A stretch of 64,000 nt of DNA from UBA1926 sp036732005. GTDB lineage: Bacteria; Planctomycetota; Phycisphaerae; Phycisphaerales; UBA1924. Position 1 is the first letter of the stretch. The number at the start of each line of letters is the position of its first letter. Positions 16,805 through 25,407 of this stretch are shown here, piece by piece. Where the stretch lies: the NCBI GenBank assembly GCA_036732005.1, contig DAINDF010000002.1:372001-436000 (forward strand), given 5' to 3'. The translations under genes were made by a program, and so were the position numbers. The notes under the pieces were generated by a model, which was not told where the DNA came from, searched no databases, and worked only from the letters and a program-made list of their open reading frames with translations.

Positions 16805-16810
16805 TATCCT
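16805..16810 (+). promoter_or_regulatory. -10 hexamer TATCCT, candidate leaderless start
   Basis: TATCCT ends six bases before the GTG of recO. The divergent gene has its own -10 at 16771-16776. Confidence 0.5.
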
Positions 16811-16816
16811 CGACCT

Positions 16817-17668
16817 GTGACCATCGCCCACGACGAGGCCGTCTGCCTGCGACACAGAGAGTGGTCGGAGACCAGCCAGACCGTTCTCCTCTTCACCCGG
16901 GCCCACGGCCTGCTGCGCGGCATCGCCAAGGGCTCGCGTCGCGAGCGGGCCCCGTTCTCCGGCGGGTTCGAGCTCCTCCAGGCCGGGCAGGTCGGGTTCA
17001 TCGCCAAGGCCGAGCGCGACCTCGCCACGCTGACCGAGTGGGACCTCGCCAACCCGTTCTCCGGGCTCAGATCCCGCTACGAGGCCGCGGTCTCGTGCAT
17101 GTTCGCCGGCGAACTCACCGCCGGCCTGCTCGCCCCGGGCGACCCACACCCCGCCGCGTACGACGCCTTCATCCACCTCCTCGGCGAGGTCGCCGACCCC
17201 GCCGCCGACCGGGGGGCCCTCCCCCGGGCTCTGACACGCTACCTCTTCATGCTGATCCGCGACACCGGGCACGCGCCCGATCTGCCCGTGGGCGAGAATC
17301 CCGGCCGGCCCGGCGGGGTGCTCCACTTTGACCCGGAGCACGCCACCTTCGCTCAAGCCAGCCCGACCGCCTCCATCGATACCGACCCGTTCTCCCAGTC
17401 GGGCCCACGGCACGCCGTGTGGCCGATCCGGGCCGAGACCGTGCGTCTGCTCGGCCTGCTCGCGACCGACGCTCCGGCCCAGCCCATGCCCTCCCCGGGC
17501 GACCCGGCATGGACGAGGGCCGTCCGATTTCTCTCGGCCTGGGCGGTTTATCGGTCTGGCCGCCGGCCCGCATCCCTCGGCGCCTACCTCCGGGCCACCC
17601 GTTCCGAGGGCCCGCCGGCCTCCCCGGGTCAAGCGGGGCCGGATTCCCGCCGATCTCACCCGGGTTGA
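16817..17668 (+). CDS. recO: DNA repair protein RecO
   Basis: RecO (283 aa) works with RecF and RecR in the RecFOR pathway, annealing ssDNA and loading RecA onto SSB-covered DNA. The N-terminal OB fold shows the typical EAVCLRHREWSETSQTVLLFTR (shortened) and HGLLRGIAKGSRR phrases. The C-terminal helical domain has FELLQAGQ and YLFMLIRDTG. The four-cysteine zinc finger seen in many RecO proteins is not visible. The start is GTG 16817. It is followed 39 bases later by the HDOD gene. Confidence 0.9.
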   Translation: MTIAHDEAVCLRHREWSETSQTVLLFTRAHGLLRGIAKGSRRERAPFSGGFELLQAGQVGFIAKAERDLATLTEWDLANPFSGLRSRYEAAVSCMFAGELTAGLLAPGDPHPAAYDAFIHLLGEVADPAADRGALPRALTRYLFMLIRDTGHAPDLPVGENPGRPGGVLHFDPEHATFAQASPTASIDTDPFSQSGPRHAVWPIRAETVRLLGLLATDAPAQPMPSPGDPAWTRAVRFLSAWAVYRSGRRPASLGAYLRATRSEGPPASPGQAGPDSRRSHPG

Positions 17669-17707
17669 CAGACAGGCCCCGAAGACCCGACCACAGACCG
17701 GCCAATC

Positions 17708-19213
17708 ATGAACACCGAACTCCTCGAAGAAGTCCTCGCCTGTCCGAATCTCCCGTCGCTCCCGGCGATCGCGGTCCGCGTGATCGAACTCACGAGCGAC
17801 CCGGATGTCTCCCTCGATGAACTCGCCGCGCTGATCCAGACCGACCAGGCGATGGCGGCGCGGATCCTCCGCACGGTCAACTCCTCGTTCTATGGCCTCC
17901 GCGAGCGCTGCACCACGATCCGGAAGGCGCTCGTCATGCTGGGCCTGAGCCCCGTCAAGAGCCTCGTGCTCGGGTTCAGCCTGGTCAACTGCATCGGGGC
18001 GGAGAAGGAGCCCAGGTTCGACTATGTCGCCTACTGGCGCCGCGGGCTGTACACCGCCGCCGCCGCCAAGTCCGTCGCCGACACGGCGCGCCTCCGCAGC
18101 GCCGATGAGTGCTTCCTCTCCGGGCTGCTCCAGGACATCGGCATGATCGCCCTCTACCGCACGCTCGGTGACCGCTACCTCGAGATCCTCGCCGCCGCGC
18201 AGGGCGACCACCGCAAACTCGTCAAGCAAGAACTCGCGGCCCTCGAAGCCCAGCACCCGGACATCGGCGCCGTCCTCGCCGGGCGCTGGAGGCTCCCCGA
18301 GGAGCTCACGATCCCCATCAAATACCACGAGCGGCCCACCGCCGCCCCGAACGAGCATCACGAGATCGTTCGCGCCGTCGCGGTCGGCAACCTGGCCCAC
18401 GATGCCCTCACCGATGAGGACCCGCTCCCCGCGATGCGGCGCTACTACGAGCGATGCGAGCAGTGGTTCGGGCTCTCAGAGTCTCAGGCGGACGAGGCGT
18501 TTAAACGCTTCGCCGAGGGCACCAAGGAACTCTCGGATCTGTTCAACCTCGACACCGGACCGGCCAAGGACCCCGACGAACTCCTCAAGCTCGCCGACAC
18601 CAACCTCATCAAACTCGCCGAGTCCGAGCCCAGGCCCTCCGCGAGCGTCGACAGCCTCGACACGCTGCTCGTCGGCGAAGACCTCAACGACCCCCTCACC
18701 GGTCTTCTCAGCGCGAAGGGCTTCGAGGGCGCCCTCGCAACCACATTCTCCGCCGTCCGGGCCGCGGGACATTCGCTCACCATCGCTCAGATCGTCATCG
18801 ACGGCCTCAAGCCCGTCCAGGAGCACGCCGGCGTTCTCGCCAGCGACGCCGTCCTGATCCGCGCCGTCGCCTTTCTCCAGAAGCACTTCGAGCCCATCGG
18901 CGGCATCGTCTGCCGCGTCGGATCGAGCATCCTCAGCGTGATCCTCCCCCGCGTGGCCGAGCCACACGCCCTCGGCGTGGCCGACCAATTCCGCGTCCAG
19001 TTTGACGCCAGCACGCGGGACTTCCTCGGCAAGATCGATGCCGGCCAACTCGCCGTCAAACTCTCGATCGGCGTGGCGACCGCGGCCCCCGGGGGCGACT
19101 GCCCGCTCTCCACGCCGGACAAGCTCGTCGGCGCCGCGACCCGGGCCGTCCAGGCCGCCCGCACCGCCGGCGGGGGCTGCATCAAGGCTTTCGCCGCCAA
19201 GCACGCGGCCTGA
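17708..19213 (+). CDS. HDOD-domain regulator with degenerate GGDEF-like C-terminus
   Basis: Residues ~10-210 form an HDOD domain (LPSLPAIAVRVIELTSDPDV, SFYGLRERCTTIRKALVMLG, LLQDIGMIALYR), a non-catalytic relative of HD hydrolases used in bacterial signalling. The C-terminal ~170 residues resemble a diguanylate cyclase fold (DPLTGLLSAKGFEGAL, FEPIGGIVCRVGSSILSVIL). The GGDEF signature is replaced by VGSSI, so enzymatic activity is unlikely and a sensory or binding role is inferred. At 501 aa it is free-standing and ends four bases from the convergent M16 peptidase. Confidence 0.85.
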   Translation: MNTELLEEVLACPNLPSLPAIAVRVIELTSDPDVSLDELAALIQTDQAMAARILRTVNSSFYGLRERCTTIRKALVMLGLSPVKSLVLGFSLVNCIGAEKEPRFDYVAYWRRGLYTAAAAKSVADTARLRSADECFLSGLLQDIGMIALYRTLGDRYLEILAAAQGDHRKLVKQELAALEAQHPDIGAVLAGRWRLPEELTIPIKYHERPTAAPNEHHEIVRAVAVGNLAHDALTDEDPLPAMRRYYERCEQWFGLSESQADEAFKRFAEGTKELSDLFNLDTGPAKDPDELLKLADTNLIKLAESEPRPSASVDSLDTLLVGEDLNDPLTGLLSAKGFEGALATTFSAVRAAGHSLTIAQIVIDGLKPVQEHAGVLASDAVLIRAVAFLQKHFEPIGGIVCRVGSSILSVILPRVAEPHALGVADQFRVQFDASTRDFLGKIDAGQLAVKLSIGVATAAPGGDCPLSTPDKLVGAATRAVQAARTAGGGCIKAFAAKHAA

Positions 19214-19217
19214 CCGG

Positions 19218-20438
19218 TCACGCCGGGCCCAGCGTCCCCACCAGACGCGGCATCGGGTCGAACGAGGCGCACAGCGAGCGCAGCCCGTCGATGGTTACCG
19301 CGTTGATCCGCTCGAGTTCTTCCTCGAGGCTGCGGTACGCACCCAGCGACGACCACAGCCTGCCGATCCGCTGCATGCGGTCCCCGGGCCGTTCCGCCCC
19401 GAGCGTCGCCGAGGTCGCCACGCGGTTGCGGATCCGTTCCAGATCCGTCTCCGTGATCGAGGACGCCAGGCCCCGGATCTCCTTCTCGATGACCCCGCGG
19501 ATGGCCCCCAGGCGTTCGGGCTCCCCGCTCGCGTAGAGCATGAAGGTGCCGCACCCGTCGTGCGGGTCATAGCCCGCCTGCGCCTCCTCCGCGATCCCGG
19601 TCTCGATCAGCGACCAATGCAGCCGGCTGTTCCCATCGCCCCCCAGGAGCTGCCCCAGCACCATCGCCTCGTACCGCCGCTCGTCGTCAACCGCCGGCGC
19701 CGGGGCGAGCCCCACGAGGTAGCCCCGGACCACACCCTCGTCCGTGAGCGCAAAGTCCGCCCGGTTCGCCGAGGGTTCGCCGGGCGACCGCCGGACCCCC
19801 GACCGGGCCCACGCCCCGCACAACCGCTCGACCGCGTCGCAGGTCCTCTCGAAATCGACCCGCCCCGCCACGCTGAGCACCATGTTGTCCGGCGCGTACC
19901 ACCGGTTGAAGTACCCCGCCATCTGGTCGCGCGTCATCGCCCCGATCGTCTCGTTCGTCCCGAGCACCCGGTGAGACAGCCCGTGCGGCGAGAAGTACCG
20001 GTCCACCGCTTCCTCGTACAAGACCCAGAACGGGTTGTCCCGGTACATCGCGATCTCTTCCAGGATCACCTGCTTTTCCGTCGCGAAGTCGTCCTCACGC
20101 AACGCAGGACGCATCATCCTCGCAAGCAGGTCGAGCGCGTCGCTGAACATCTCCGGGAGCACCTGCGCATAGAAACAGGTCACCTCGTTCGAGGTGTACG
20201 CGTTGTGCTTGGCCCCCATGTCGTCGAAGCGCTCGTTCAACGCGTCCGCCGAGATCTCCTCCGTCCCCTTGAACATCATGTGTTCAAGGAAGTGACTCAC
20301 CCCCATCAGCTCGGTCGGCTCGTCCCGCGCCCCCGTCCGAACGAAGAACCCCGCCGCCGACGAGTGCGCCGACCCGTCGACCTCCGCGATCACCGTCAGC
20401 CCGTTCGAGAGCGTCCGCTGCTTGAATTCAATCGCCAT
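19218..20438 (-). CDS. M16 family zinc peptidase (processing-peptidase-like)
   Basis: The 406-aa protein carries the inverted zinc motif HFLEH (HxxEH) in SHFLEHMMFKGT, with the distal glutamate in TEKQVILEEIAM. Length and layout match the beta subunit of mitochondrial processing peptidase and bacterial PqqL/YmxG types: catalytic half then inactive half (CDAVERLCGAW and LGQLLGGDGNSRLH). No signal peptide is visible. It likely degrades peptides. The start overlaps the 3' end of thiE by 11 bases. TACACT lies six bases upstream of the ATG. Confidence 0.93.
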   Translation of the reverse strand: MAIEFKQRTLSNGLTVIAEVDGSAHSSAAGFFVRTGARDEPTELMGVSHFLEHMMFKGTEEISADALNERFDDMGAKHNAYTSNEVTCFYAQVLPEMFSDALDLLARMMRPALREDDFATEKQVILEEIAMYRDNPFWVLYEEAVDRYFSPHGLSHRVLGTNETIGAMTRDQMAGYFNRWYAPDNMVLSVAGRVDFERTCDAVERLCGAWARSGVRRSPGEPSANRADFALTDEGVVRGYLVGLAPAPAVDDERRYEAMVLGQLLGGDGNSRLHWSLIETGIAEEAQAGYDPHDGCGTFMLYASGEPERLGAIRGVIEKEIRGLASSITETDLERIRNRVATSATLGAERPGDRMQRIGRLWSSLGAYRSLEEELERINAVTIDGLRSLCASFDPMPRLVGTLGPA

Positions 20439-21507
20439 GCGGCGAGTGTACGGCCCCGCCGTCCGCCGGGAAGAGGCCCCGCAGCGCCCGGCACACCCCC
20501 CCGGGGTCCTCCGAGCCGCACACCGCCGAGCTCACCGCCAGACCCCTCGCGCCCGCCTCCACCAACGCCCCCGCGTTCTCTGGCGTGATCCCACCGATGC
20601 AGAGGTGGGGGACCGCGGACAGCGACTCATCCGCCATGACGGCCCTGAGATACGCCGGGCCCGCGATCCGGTCCTTCGGCTTCGTCGAGCTCGGGAACAT
20701 CGGCCCAAGGCCGATCGAACTCGCGCCCATCCCCATCGCCGCCCGGGCCGACTCGATCGAGTCGGTCGACACCCCGACAAGCATCCCCGCCCCGCACACC
20801 GCGCGCACCTGCGAAGGCGTCAGGTCCCCCTGCCCGACATGCACCGCGTCCGCCCCGCTCAGGAGCGCGAGATCCGGGCGGTCGTTGATCACCACCCACA
20901 CCCTCCGCGACGCCCCCCGCGCGATCGAGACCAGCCGCCTCGCCCGGCGCAGCACCTCGCGGTCCGGGAGCGCCTTCTCCCGGAGTTGCAGGCAGTCCGC
21001 CCCGCCCTCGATCGCCGATTCCGCGACCGACTCCCACGCCCCGCCGCGGCACATCGACCCCGTCAGCAGCACGCACAGCCGCCACTGCGGGCCCGCCGGC
21101 GAGAGGCCCGACGCCACCGCCCGCCCGAGGTCGTAGATCCGATAGCGGACGCGTTCGAACTCGTCCCCGCCCGACCCCAGGACCTTCGCCACCTCCTCGA
21201 TCGACCGCGTCGCCTCCGCGGCCCGCCCACACGCGGCCCGGGCGACCGAGCCGAGGTCCGCCCTCGCCCGTTCACCCGCCGCCGTGAGCCCGGTGCCGAC
21301 ATCGCCGGGTGTATCCCGCGCCGATTCGAGCAACCCCGGGGGCAGGCCGAGCCCGCGCACGGCCGATGCCAGTTCGTGCCGAGCCGCCTTGCAGCGCTCG
21401 GTCGTCCCGGCGTCCCCCAGCGCGAACCGCGCAATGTCCTCGAGAACGCGGAGCCCCTCGAGCGCCCGGTTCAGATTCGCATCAACAATCCGGGCCTCGC
21501 TCCGCAC
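20428..21507 (-). CDS. thiE: Thiamine-phosphate synthase with N-terminal ThiD2 domain
   Basis: Residues ~1-140 form a ThiD2-type domain (RIVDANLNRALEGLRVLEDI, FERVRYRIYDLG), proposed to act as a hydroxymethylpyrimidine-phosphate kinase. Residues ~150-355 form ThiE (CLQLREKALPDREVL, VINDRPDLALLSGADAVHVG, GPMFPSSTK, IGGITPENAG), which joins the pyrimidine and thiazole phosphates into thiamine phosphate. The start is uncertain: GTG 21507 lies just before the ThiD2 domain, and upstream in-frame sequence is arginine/glycine rubbish. It overlaps the downstream M16 gene by 11 bases. Confidence 0.9.
   Translation of the reverse strand: MRSEARIVDANLNRALEGLRVLEDIARFALGDAGTTERCKAARHELASAVRGLGLPPGLLESARDTPGDVGTGLTAAGERARADLGSVARAACGRAAEATRSIEEVAKVLGSGGDEFERVRYRIYDLGRAVASGLSPAGPQWRLCVLLTGSMCRGGAWESVAESAIEGGADCLQLREKALPDREVLRRARRLVSIARGASRRVWVVINDRPDLALLSGADAVHVGQGDLTPSQVRAVCGAGMLVGVSTDSIESARAAMGMGASSIGLGPMFPSSTKPKDRIAGPAYLRAVMADESLSAVPHLCIGGITPENAGALVEAGARGLAVSSAVCGSEDPGGVCRALRGLFPADGGAVHSPHGD
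20445..20450 (-). promoter_or_regulatory. -10 hexamer TACACT before the M16 peptidase
   Basis: TACACT on the minus strand ends six bases before the M16 ATG, inside the end of thiE. It could give an internal leaderless transcript, but chance is more likely here than at intergenic sites. Confidence 0.35.
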
Positions 21508-21572
21508 CGCGTGCGTCCTTGTCCGCCGCCCATCGCCCGAGCCCGCCGGTGGTCCGCGCCGCCGGCGGGTGC

Positions 21573-21578
21573 CAGAAT
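21573..21578 (+). promoter_or_regulatory. -10 hexamer CAGAAT, candidate leaderless start
   Basis: CAGAAT ends six bases before the ATG at 21585. It is weaker than the other sites because the first T is missing. Confidence 0.35.
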
Positions 21579-21584
21579 AGGGGC

Positions 21585-22316
21585 ATGTCCGAACCCTACG
21601 CCCTTGAGCACGACCCCACCGGGCCCGATCTCCCCGGAGAGGTCGTCGTGCGGGAGAGCCCCGACCAGGTCTACGACGCCCTCTGCGCCGAGATCTACCT
21701 GCACGCGCTCGAGTGCGTCCGCCGTTTCGGCGATTTCCATCTTGCGATCGGCGCCGGGCCGTTCCAGGAACGCCTCTGCCAGAGGCTGATGACCGACCCC
21801 GCCGTCCGCCTCCTCCCCTGGCAGCGGGCCCATGTCTGGGCCACATGCGACCAGCCCGGGCCGCGCGGGGTCTCCTCGTTCATGGAGATCGTCGACCTCC
21901 TCGCCGACCACGCCGGCATCCCCGACTCGAGGCTCCACCTCCCCGAGGGCTGGGGGGACGAGGCCGTGGACGAGTACGAGTCCCGCCTCCAGCACGCCCT
22001 CGCCTGGCGGGAGAAGGGCCACGACCGCCTCGACCTCGCCGTGCTCTCGCTCAGCCCGCGAGGCGCGTTCAGCGGGATCGCCCACCCCCTCCCCCCAGAG
22101 TCCCAGGCCCGCCTCGTCGCCCCCCTTCCGGGTGAGAACACGATCACCATGACGCCGAGGCTCCTCCGCGGCACCCGCTTCATCGCCTGCGGCGTCGTCG
22201 GGCGAGACTTCCGCCACGCCGTCGGCGCCATGATCGGAAACGAAGCCGCCTCGACCATCCGACCCGTCGGCGGCGTCCTCCGCTGGTATCTTGACCGCGA
22301 GGCATGCCCCGCCTGA
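21585..22316 (+). CDS. 6-phosphogluconolactonase-like protein (NagB/DevB fold), divergent
   Basis: The 243-aa product has the outline of 6-phosphogluconolactonase/NagB proteins: an early helix (QVYDALCAEIYLHALE), a central WQRAHVWATCDQ where W...H.F..DER is usual, and the late segment NTITMTPRLLRGTRFIACGV resembling R(V/I)TLT..LN.A. The usual sugar-phosphate loop SGGSTP reads AIGAGPFQER and the GxGxDGHTASLFP motif is not preserved. It may be a non-standard lactonase or may have lost activity. It overlaps the next gene, rluA-like, by 13 bases. Confidence 0.7.
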   Translation: MSEPYALEHDPTGPDLPGEVVVRESPDQVYDALCAEIYLHALECVRRFGDFHLAIGAGPFQERLCQRLMTDPAVRLLPWQRAHVWATCDQPGPRGVSSFMEIVDLLADHAGIPDSRLHLPEGWGDEAVDEYESRLQHALAWREKGHDRLDLAVLSLSPRGAFSGIAHPLPPESQARLVAPLPGENTITMTPRLLRGTRFIACGVVGRDFRHAVGAMIGNEAASTIRPVGGVLRWYLDREACPA

Positions 22317-23092
22317 CCAAATCGATGAACCACTCGATCCAACCCAACCCCAGGGTCACCTTCGCGATCCAGCACCAGGACGACCACATCCTCGTTGTCC
22401 GCAAGGCCCCGGGCGTCGTCACCCAGCCCGGCGTCGGGCACGAGCACGACACGCTCCTCAACGGCCTCTTCGCCACCCACGGCGACCGTCTCCAGCAACT
22501 CGGCCACGCCCGCGACTTCGGCCTGGTCCACCGCCTCGACCGCGAGACCAGCGGCCTCGTCATCGTCGCGCTCACCGCCCCCGCCTGCGACGCCCTCCGC
22601 GAGGCCTTCGCCACCCGCGCCATCAAGAAGTTCTACTGGGCCATCTGCCAGAAGCCCCCGCGAGAGAGCAAGGGGGTCATCCGGAGGCCGATCCTCGAGG
22701 TCGAACGACGCCGGTCACGCTACACCGCCGAGAAGCTCGCCCAGCTCAGCACCGACGGCAAGCCCGCGATCACCGCCTACCGCGTGCTCGAGGCCTCGCC
22801 CCTCGGGGCCCTCATCGAGGCCCGGCCCGTGACCGGGAGGCTCCACCAGGTCCGTGTCCACCTCGACTCGATCGGGGCCGGGATCCTGGGTGATCGCCTC
22901 TACGGCCCCGCCCGCACCACGGACGCCGCCCACAGACTCGCCCTTCACGCCCATCGGCTCGTCTTCGCCCACCCGGTCACCGCCGAGCCGATCGATATCC
23001 GCACGCCGTTCCCCAAGGACCTCCGCGGGCTGCTCCGGCGCCTCGAACTCCAACGACCCGATCTTGAGCACGCGCCCGACGACCCGGAATGA
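22304..23092 (+). CDS. RluA-family pseudouridine synthase
   Basis: A 262-aa enzyme that isomerises uridine to pseudouridine in rRNA or tRNA. The catalytic motif HRLDRETSGLV (catalytic Asp) and the C-terminal GRLHQVRVHLDSIG are clear. There is no N-terminal S4 domain, so it is a short RluA/TruC-type enzyme; target bases cannot be told from sequence. Start 22304 overlaps the upstream gene; ATG 22325 is an alternative. It ends 15 bases before the convergent hemW stop. Confidence 0.92.
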   Translation: MPRLTKSMNHSIQPNPRVTFAIQHQDDHILVVRKAPGVVTQPGVGHEHDTLLNGLFATHGDRLQQLGHARDFGLVHRLDRETSGLVIVALTAPACDALREAFATRAIKKFYWAICQKPPRESKGVIRRPILEVERRRSRYTAEKLAQLSTDGKPAITAYRVLEASPLGALIEARPVTGRLHQVRVHLDSIGAGILGDRLYGPARTTDAAHRLALHAHRLVFAHPVTAEPIDIRTPFPKDLRGLLRRLELQRPDLEHAPDDPE

Positions 23093-23107
23093 CAGGCCGA
23101 CCCCGAT

Positions 23108-24382
23108 TCAGGGATCCACCACCGCCATGAAGGCCGAGGCGATCCCGTCCGCCCGCAGCACCGCCTCCTCGGTCAGCGCCCAACGCTCGGGCCGCGCCGC
23201 CCGCGATCCGCGGAGCAAACCCGAGGCCCGCAGACCCTCCGCGTGCGCGCGCACCGCCCGCGCTGTATCCCCGGAGATCCGCCCCGCCTCGGCCAAGATC
23301 GACGCCGCGTCGAGCCCCTCGGCCAGACGAAGCCCCGTCATGATCCGCTCGGCCAGCGCCCTCCTCGGGTCGGGCGTTTCGTGCTCGACCACGGGGGGTT
23401 GCCCGTCGAAGGAAGTCTCGAGGTAGGTGCCAAGCCGCGGGGCGTTCTTCCATCGGTGCCCCGCCAGGTGGGCGGACGCCGACGGCCCCGCCGCCATCCA
23501 GGGACGCTGCCGCCAGTACGCCAGGTTGTGCCGGCACTCCGCCCCGGGCAGCGCGAAGTTGCTCACCTCATACGCCCGGTACCCGGCCCCGCGGAGCCTC
23601 GCCCGGACCGCGCTGAACATCGCCGCGTCCGTCTCCTCGTCCGCGGGCGTGAACTCGCCGCGGGAGAGCCGCGCCGTCATCGCCGTCCCGGGCTCGTAGG
23701 TCAGGCTGTACGCCGAGACATGCTCGACCCCCAGCTCCAGGGCCCGGTCGATGTCGGCCAGCGCCTCCCCGACCGTCTGCCCCGGGATCGCGTAGATCAG
23801 GTCCACGCTCAAACGGGAAATCCCGGCGGCACGCGCCAGCGCGACGGCCCGTGCCACATTCAGCGGGTCGTGCCAGCGCTCCAGCGTCTTGAGGTGCCCC
23901 GGGTCGAACGACTGCGCCCCCAGGCTCAGCCGCGTCACGCCGCCGCCCGCGAGCAGTGCCATCAATTCGGGCGTCGCCGTCTCCGGGTTGCACTCTACGG
24001 TGAACTCGCCGCACCCACGGCCGCCCATCCGTGACAGGTCGAACACGCCCCGCAGCGTCGCGAGCAGACGCTCCCACAGCGGCACGGGCAGGAGCGTCGG
24101 CGTCCCGCCCCCGATGAACACCGTGTCCAGTGGGCGTCCCCCCGACCACGGCGCGATCGCCCGCAGTTCCTCAACCAACCGATTGACAAACGCCCCCATC
24201 CGATCCTGCCCGTCGACCAGGCTGTAGAAATCGCAGTAGTGGCACTTGTGAAAGCAGAACGGGACATGGATGTACAGCGAGCCCGCCGGCCGCTCGGCCC
24301 GGAGCGTCCCCGGGCTCGGCCCCCGGACCGCGGGGGCCCCCTCGCGTTGCCACGGCGCGATCGGCAAGATACGCTCTGACAT
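23108..24382 (-). CDS. hemW: Radical SAM protein HemW (HemN-like)
   Basis: The radical-SAM cluster motif CFHKCHYCDFYS (C-x3-C-x2-C) follows YIHVPF. FIGGGTPTLLP and NPETATPELMALL are typical of HemW. HemW proteins are mostly heme chaperones rather than coproporphyrinogen oxidases. Segments LSLGAQSF, DLIYAIPGQT, SAYSLTYEPGTAM and YEVSNFALPGAECRHNLAYW confirm the family. The C-terminal ~100 residues form the HemN_C domain. At 424 aa it carries a short N-terminal extension. It stands alone on the minus strand, divergent from the FHA gene. Confidence 0.92.
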   Translation of the reverse strand: MSERILPIAPWQREGAPAVRGPSPGTLRAERPAGSLYIHVPFCFHKCHYCDFYSLVDGQDRMGAFVNRLVEELRAIAPWSGGRPLDTVFIGGGTPTLLPVPLWERLLATLRGVFDLSRMGGRGCGEFTVECNPETATPELMALLAGGGVTRLSLGAQSFDPGHLKTLERWHDPLNVARAVALARAAGISRLSVDLIYAIPGQTVGEALADIDRALELGVEHVSAYSLTYEPGTAMTARLSRGEFTPADEETDAAMFSAVRARLRGAGYRAYEVSNFALPGAECRHNLAYWRQRPWMAAGPSASAHLAGHRWKNAPRLGTYLETSFDGQPPVVEHETPDPRRALAERIMTGLRLAEGLDAASILAEAGRISGDTARAVRAHAEGLRASGLLRGSRAARPERWALTEEAVLRADGIASAFMAVVDP

Positions 24383-24489
24383 CGGTCGTTCGCTCTCCGG
24401 GGTCGTGCCGCGCTCCGGGGCGCCGGCCTCCGGCGGGTCGAGCCGGACGGTGGGCTCTGGGGCCCCATGCGTGGGAAGGATACGCCGCC

Positions 24490-25005
24490 GTGGAGTTGGT
24501 CCTTATCCGAGTGCAGTCGAACGGCGCCGCAACCCCGGCGAAGGTCACACGCTCCCGGACCGTCATCGGCCGTCAGACCGGCTGTCAGCTCCGCATCCGA
24601 TCCGGGGAGGTCTCGCGCGAGCACTGCGAGGTCGTCCTCCAGGAAGGGTCGGCCGTCGTCCGAGACAAGGGCTCACGCAACGGCACCTTCGTCAACGGCG
24701 TCAAAGTGGTCGAGAAGCGGCTCGAAGCCGGCGACCTGCTCGCCGTCGGGCCCGTCGTTTTCCTCGTTCAAATCGCCGGCCAGCCCGCGCAGTATGACGC
24801 CGCCGACCTTTACGAAGAGGGCCAGCCGGGAGGCCATCCCGCCCCCCCCGCACGCCGCGCCCCAGCCTCGCCCGACCACGACCCCACGACCGACGGGATC
24901 GTCTCCGCGATCGGCGGGCTCGGATCGGACCCGGACGACAGCAGCGTGGTCGATTTCGAGTTCAGTTTCGACGACGACGAGGAAGACCAGCAGCCCCCGC
25001 TTTGA
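24490..25005 (+). CDS. FHA-domain protein
   Basis: Residues ~5-95 form a forkhead-associated domain, which binds phosphothreonine peptides. The key phrases are VIGRQTGCQLRI, SREHC (binding Arg/Ser/His) and DKGSRNGTFVNG. The remaining ~75 residues are a Pro/Ala-rich linker and an acidic tail (FSFDDDEEDQQ). It probably reads Ser/Thr kinase signals; a kinase is encoded far away at 60 kb. The start is GTG 24490, with GGAAGGA about 11 bases upstream. Confidence 0.9.
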   Translation: MELVLIRVQSNGAATPAKVTRSRTVIGRQTGCQLRIRSGEVSREHCEVVLQEGSAVVRDKGSRNGTFVNGVKVVEKRLEAGDLLAVGPVVFLVQIAGQPAQYDAADLYEEGQPGGHPAPPARRAPASPDHDPTTDGIVSAIGGLGSDPDDSSVVDFEFSFDDDEEDQQPPL

Positions 25006-25026
25006 CACGCGGGCGGGCGATCGCCC

Positions 25027-25206
25027 TCACTTCTCAGTCTTCGCGGGCACCGGCTTGTCCGGCTTCGCGGCGGGGGCCTCGGGGATGCGGATGCAGGTCG
25101 AGCACCCCTTGCACCGGACTGTTTTCCCCCGCGCCGATTCGGGCACCGCCAGGATCTTCCGGCAGGTCAGGTTGGGGCACATGATGCGAATCGTCCCTGC
25201 TGGCAT
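25027..25206 (-). CDS. Small zinc-ribbon protein
   Basis: A 59-aa protein with two cysteine pairs (CPNLTC and CKGCSTC) spaced as in MJ0042-type zinc ribbons, then a Pro/Lys/Ala tail. GGGGAGGT lies seven bases before the ATG at 25206, fixing the start. Isolated mini zinc ribbons of this kind are frequent in planctomycetes, usually fused to membrane or FHA proteins. Here the neighbour, convergent across 21 bases, is the FHA gene. Function unknown. Confidence 0.78.
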   Translation of the reverse strand: MPAGTIRIMCPNLTCRKILAVPESARGKTVRCKGCSTCIRIPEAPAAKPDKPVPAKTEK

Positions 25207-25407
25207 GCCGAGCACCTCCCCTGAGCCCCGTCACTATCGACCGCGGGCCACGCCACCTCCCGGGCTTCTCGCGTCGCGAGCCCCCGATCGGCCGACCATG
25301 CCGGATGAGCCGATCGCCCCGGTTGTTCTCGGACCGACAGCCCCCGATCCGGGCCGATATCGTTCCGCTGTTGCACGCGAGCCCACCCAGAACCCAGGAC
25401 GCCACGG

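Noticed and set aside
16355..18400. Long minus-strand frame extending hotdog enzyme 2 upstream across recO
   Set aside because: Homology begins at ATG 16765; the rest is antisense to recO and the HDOD gene and is not protein-like.
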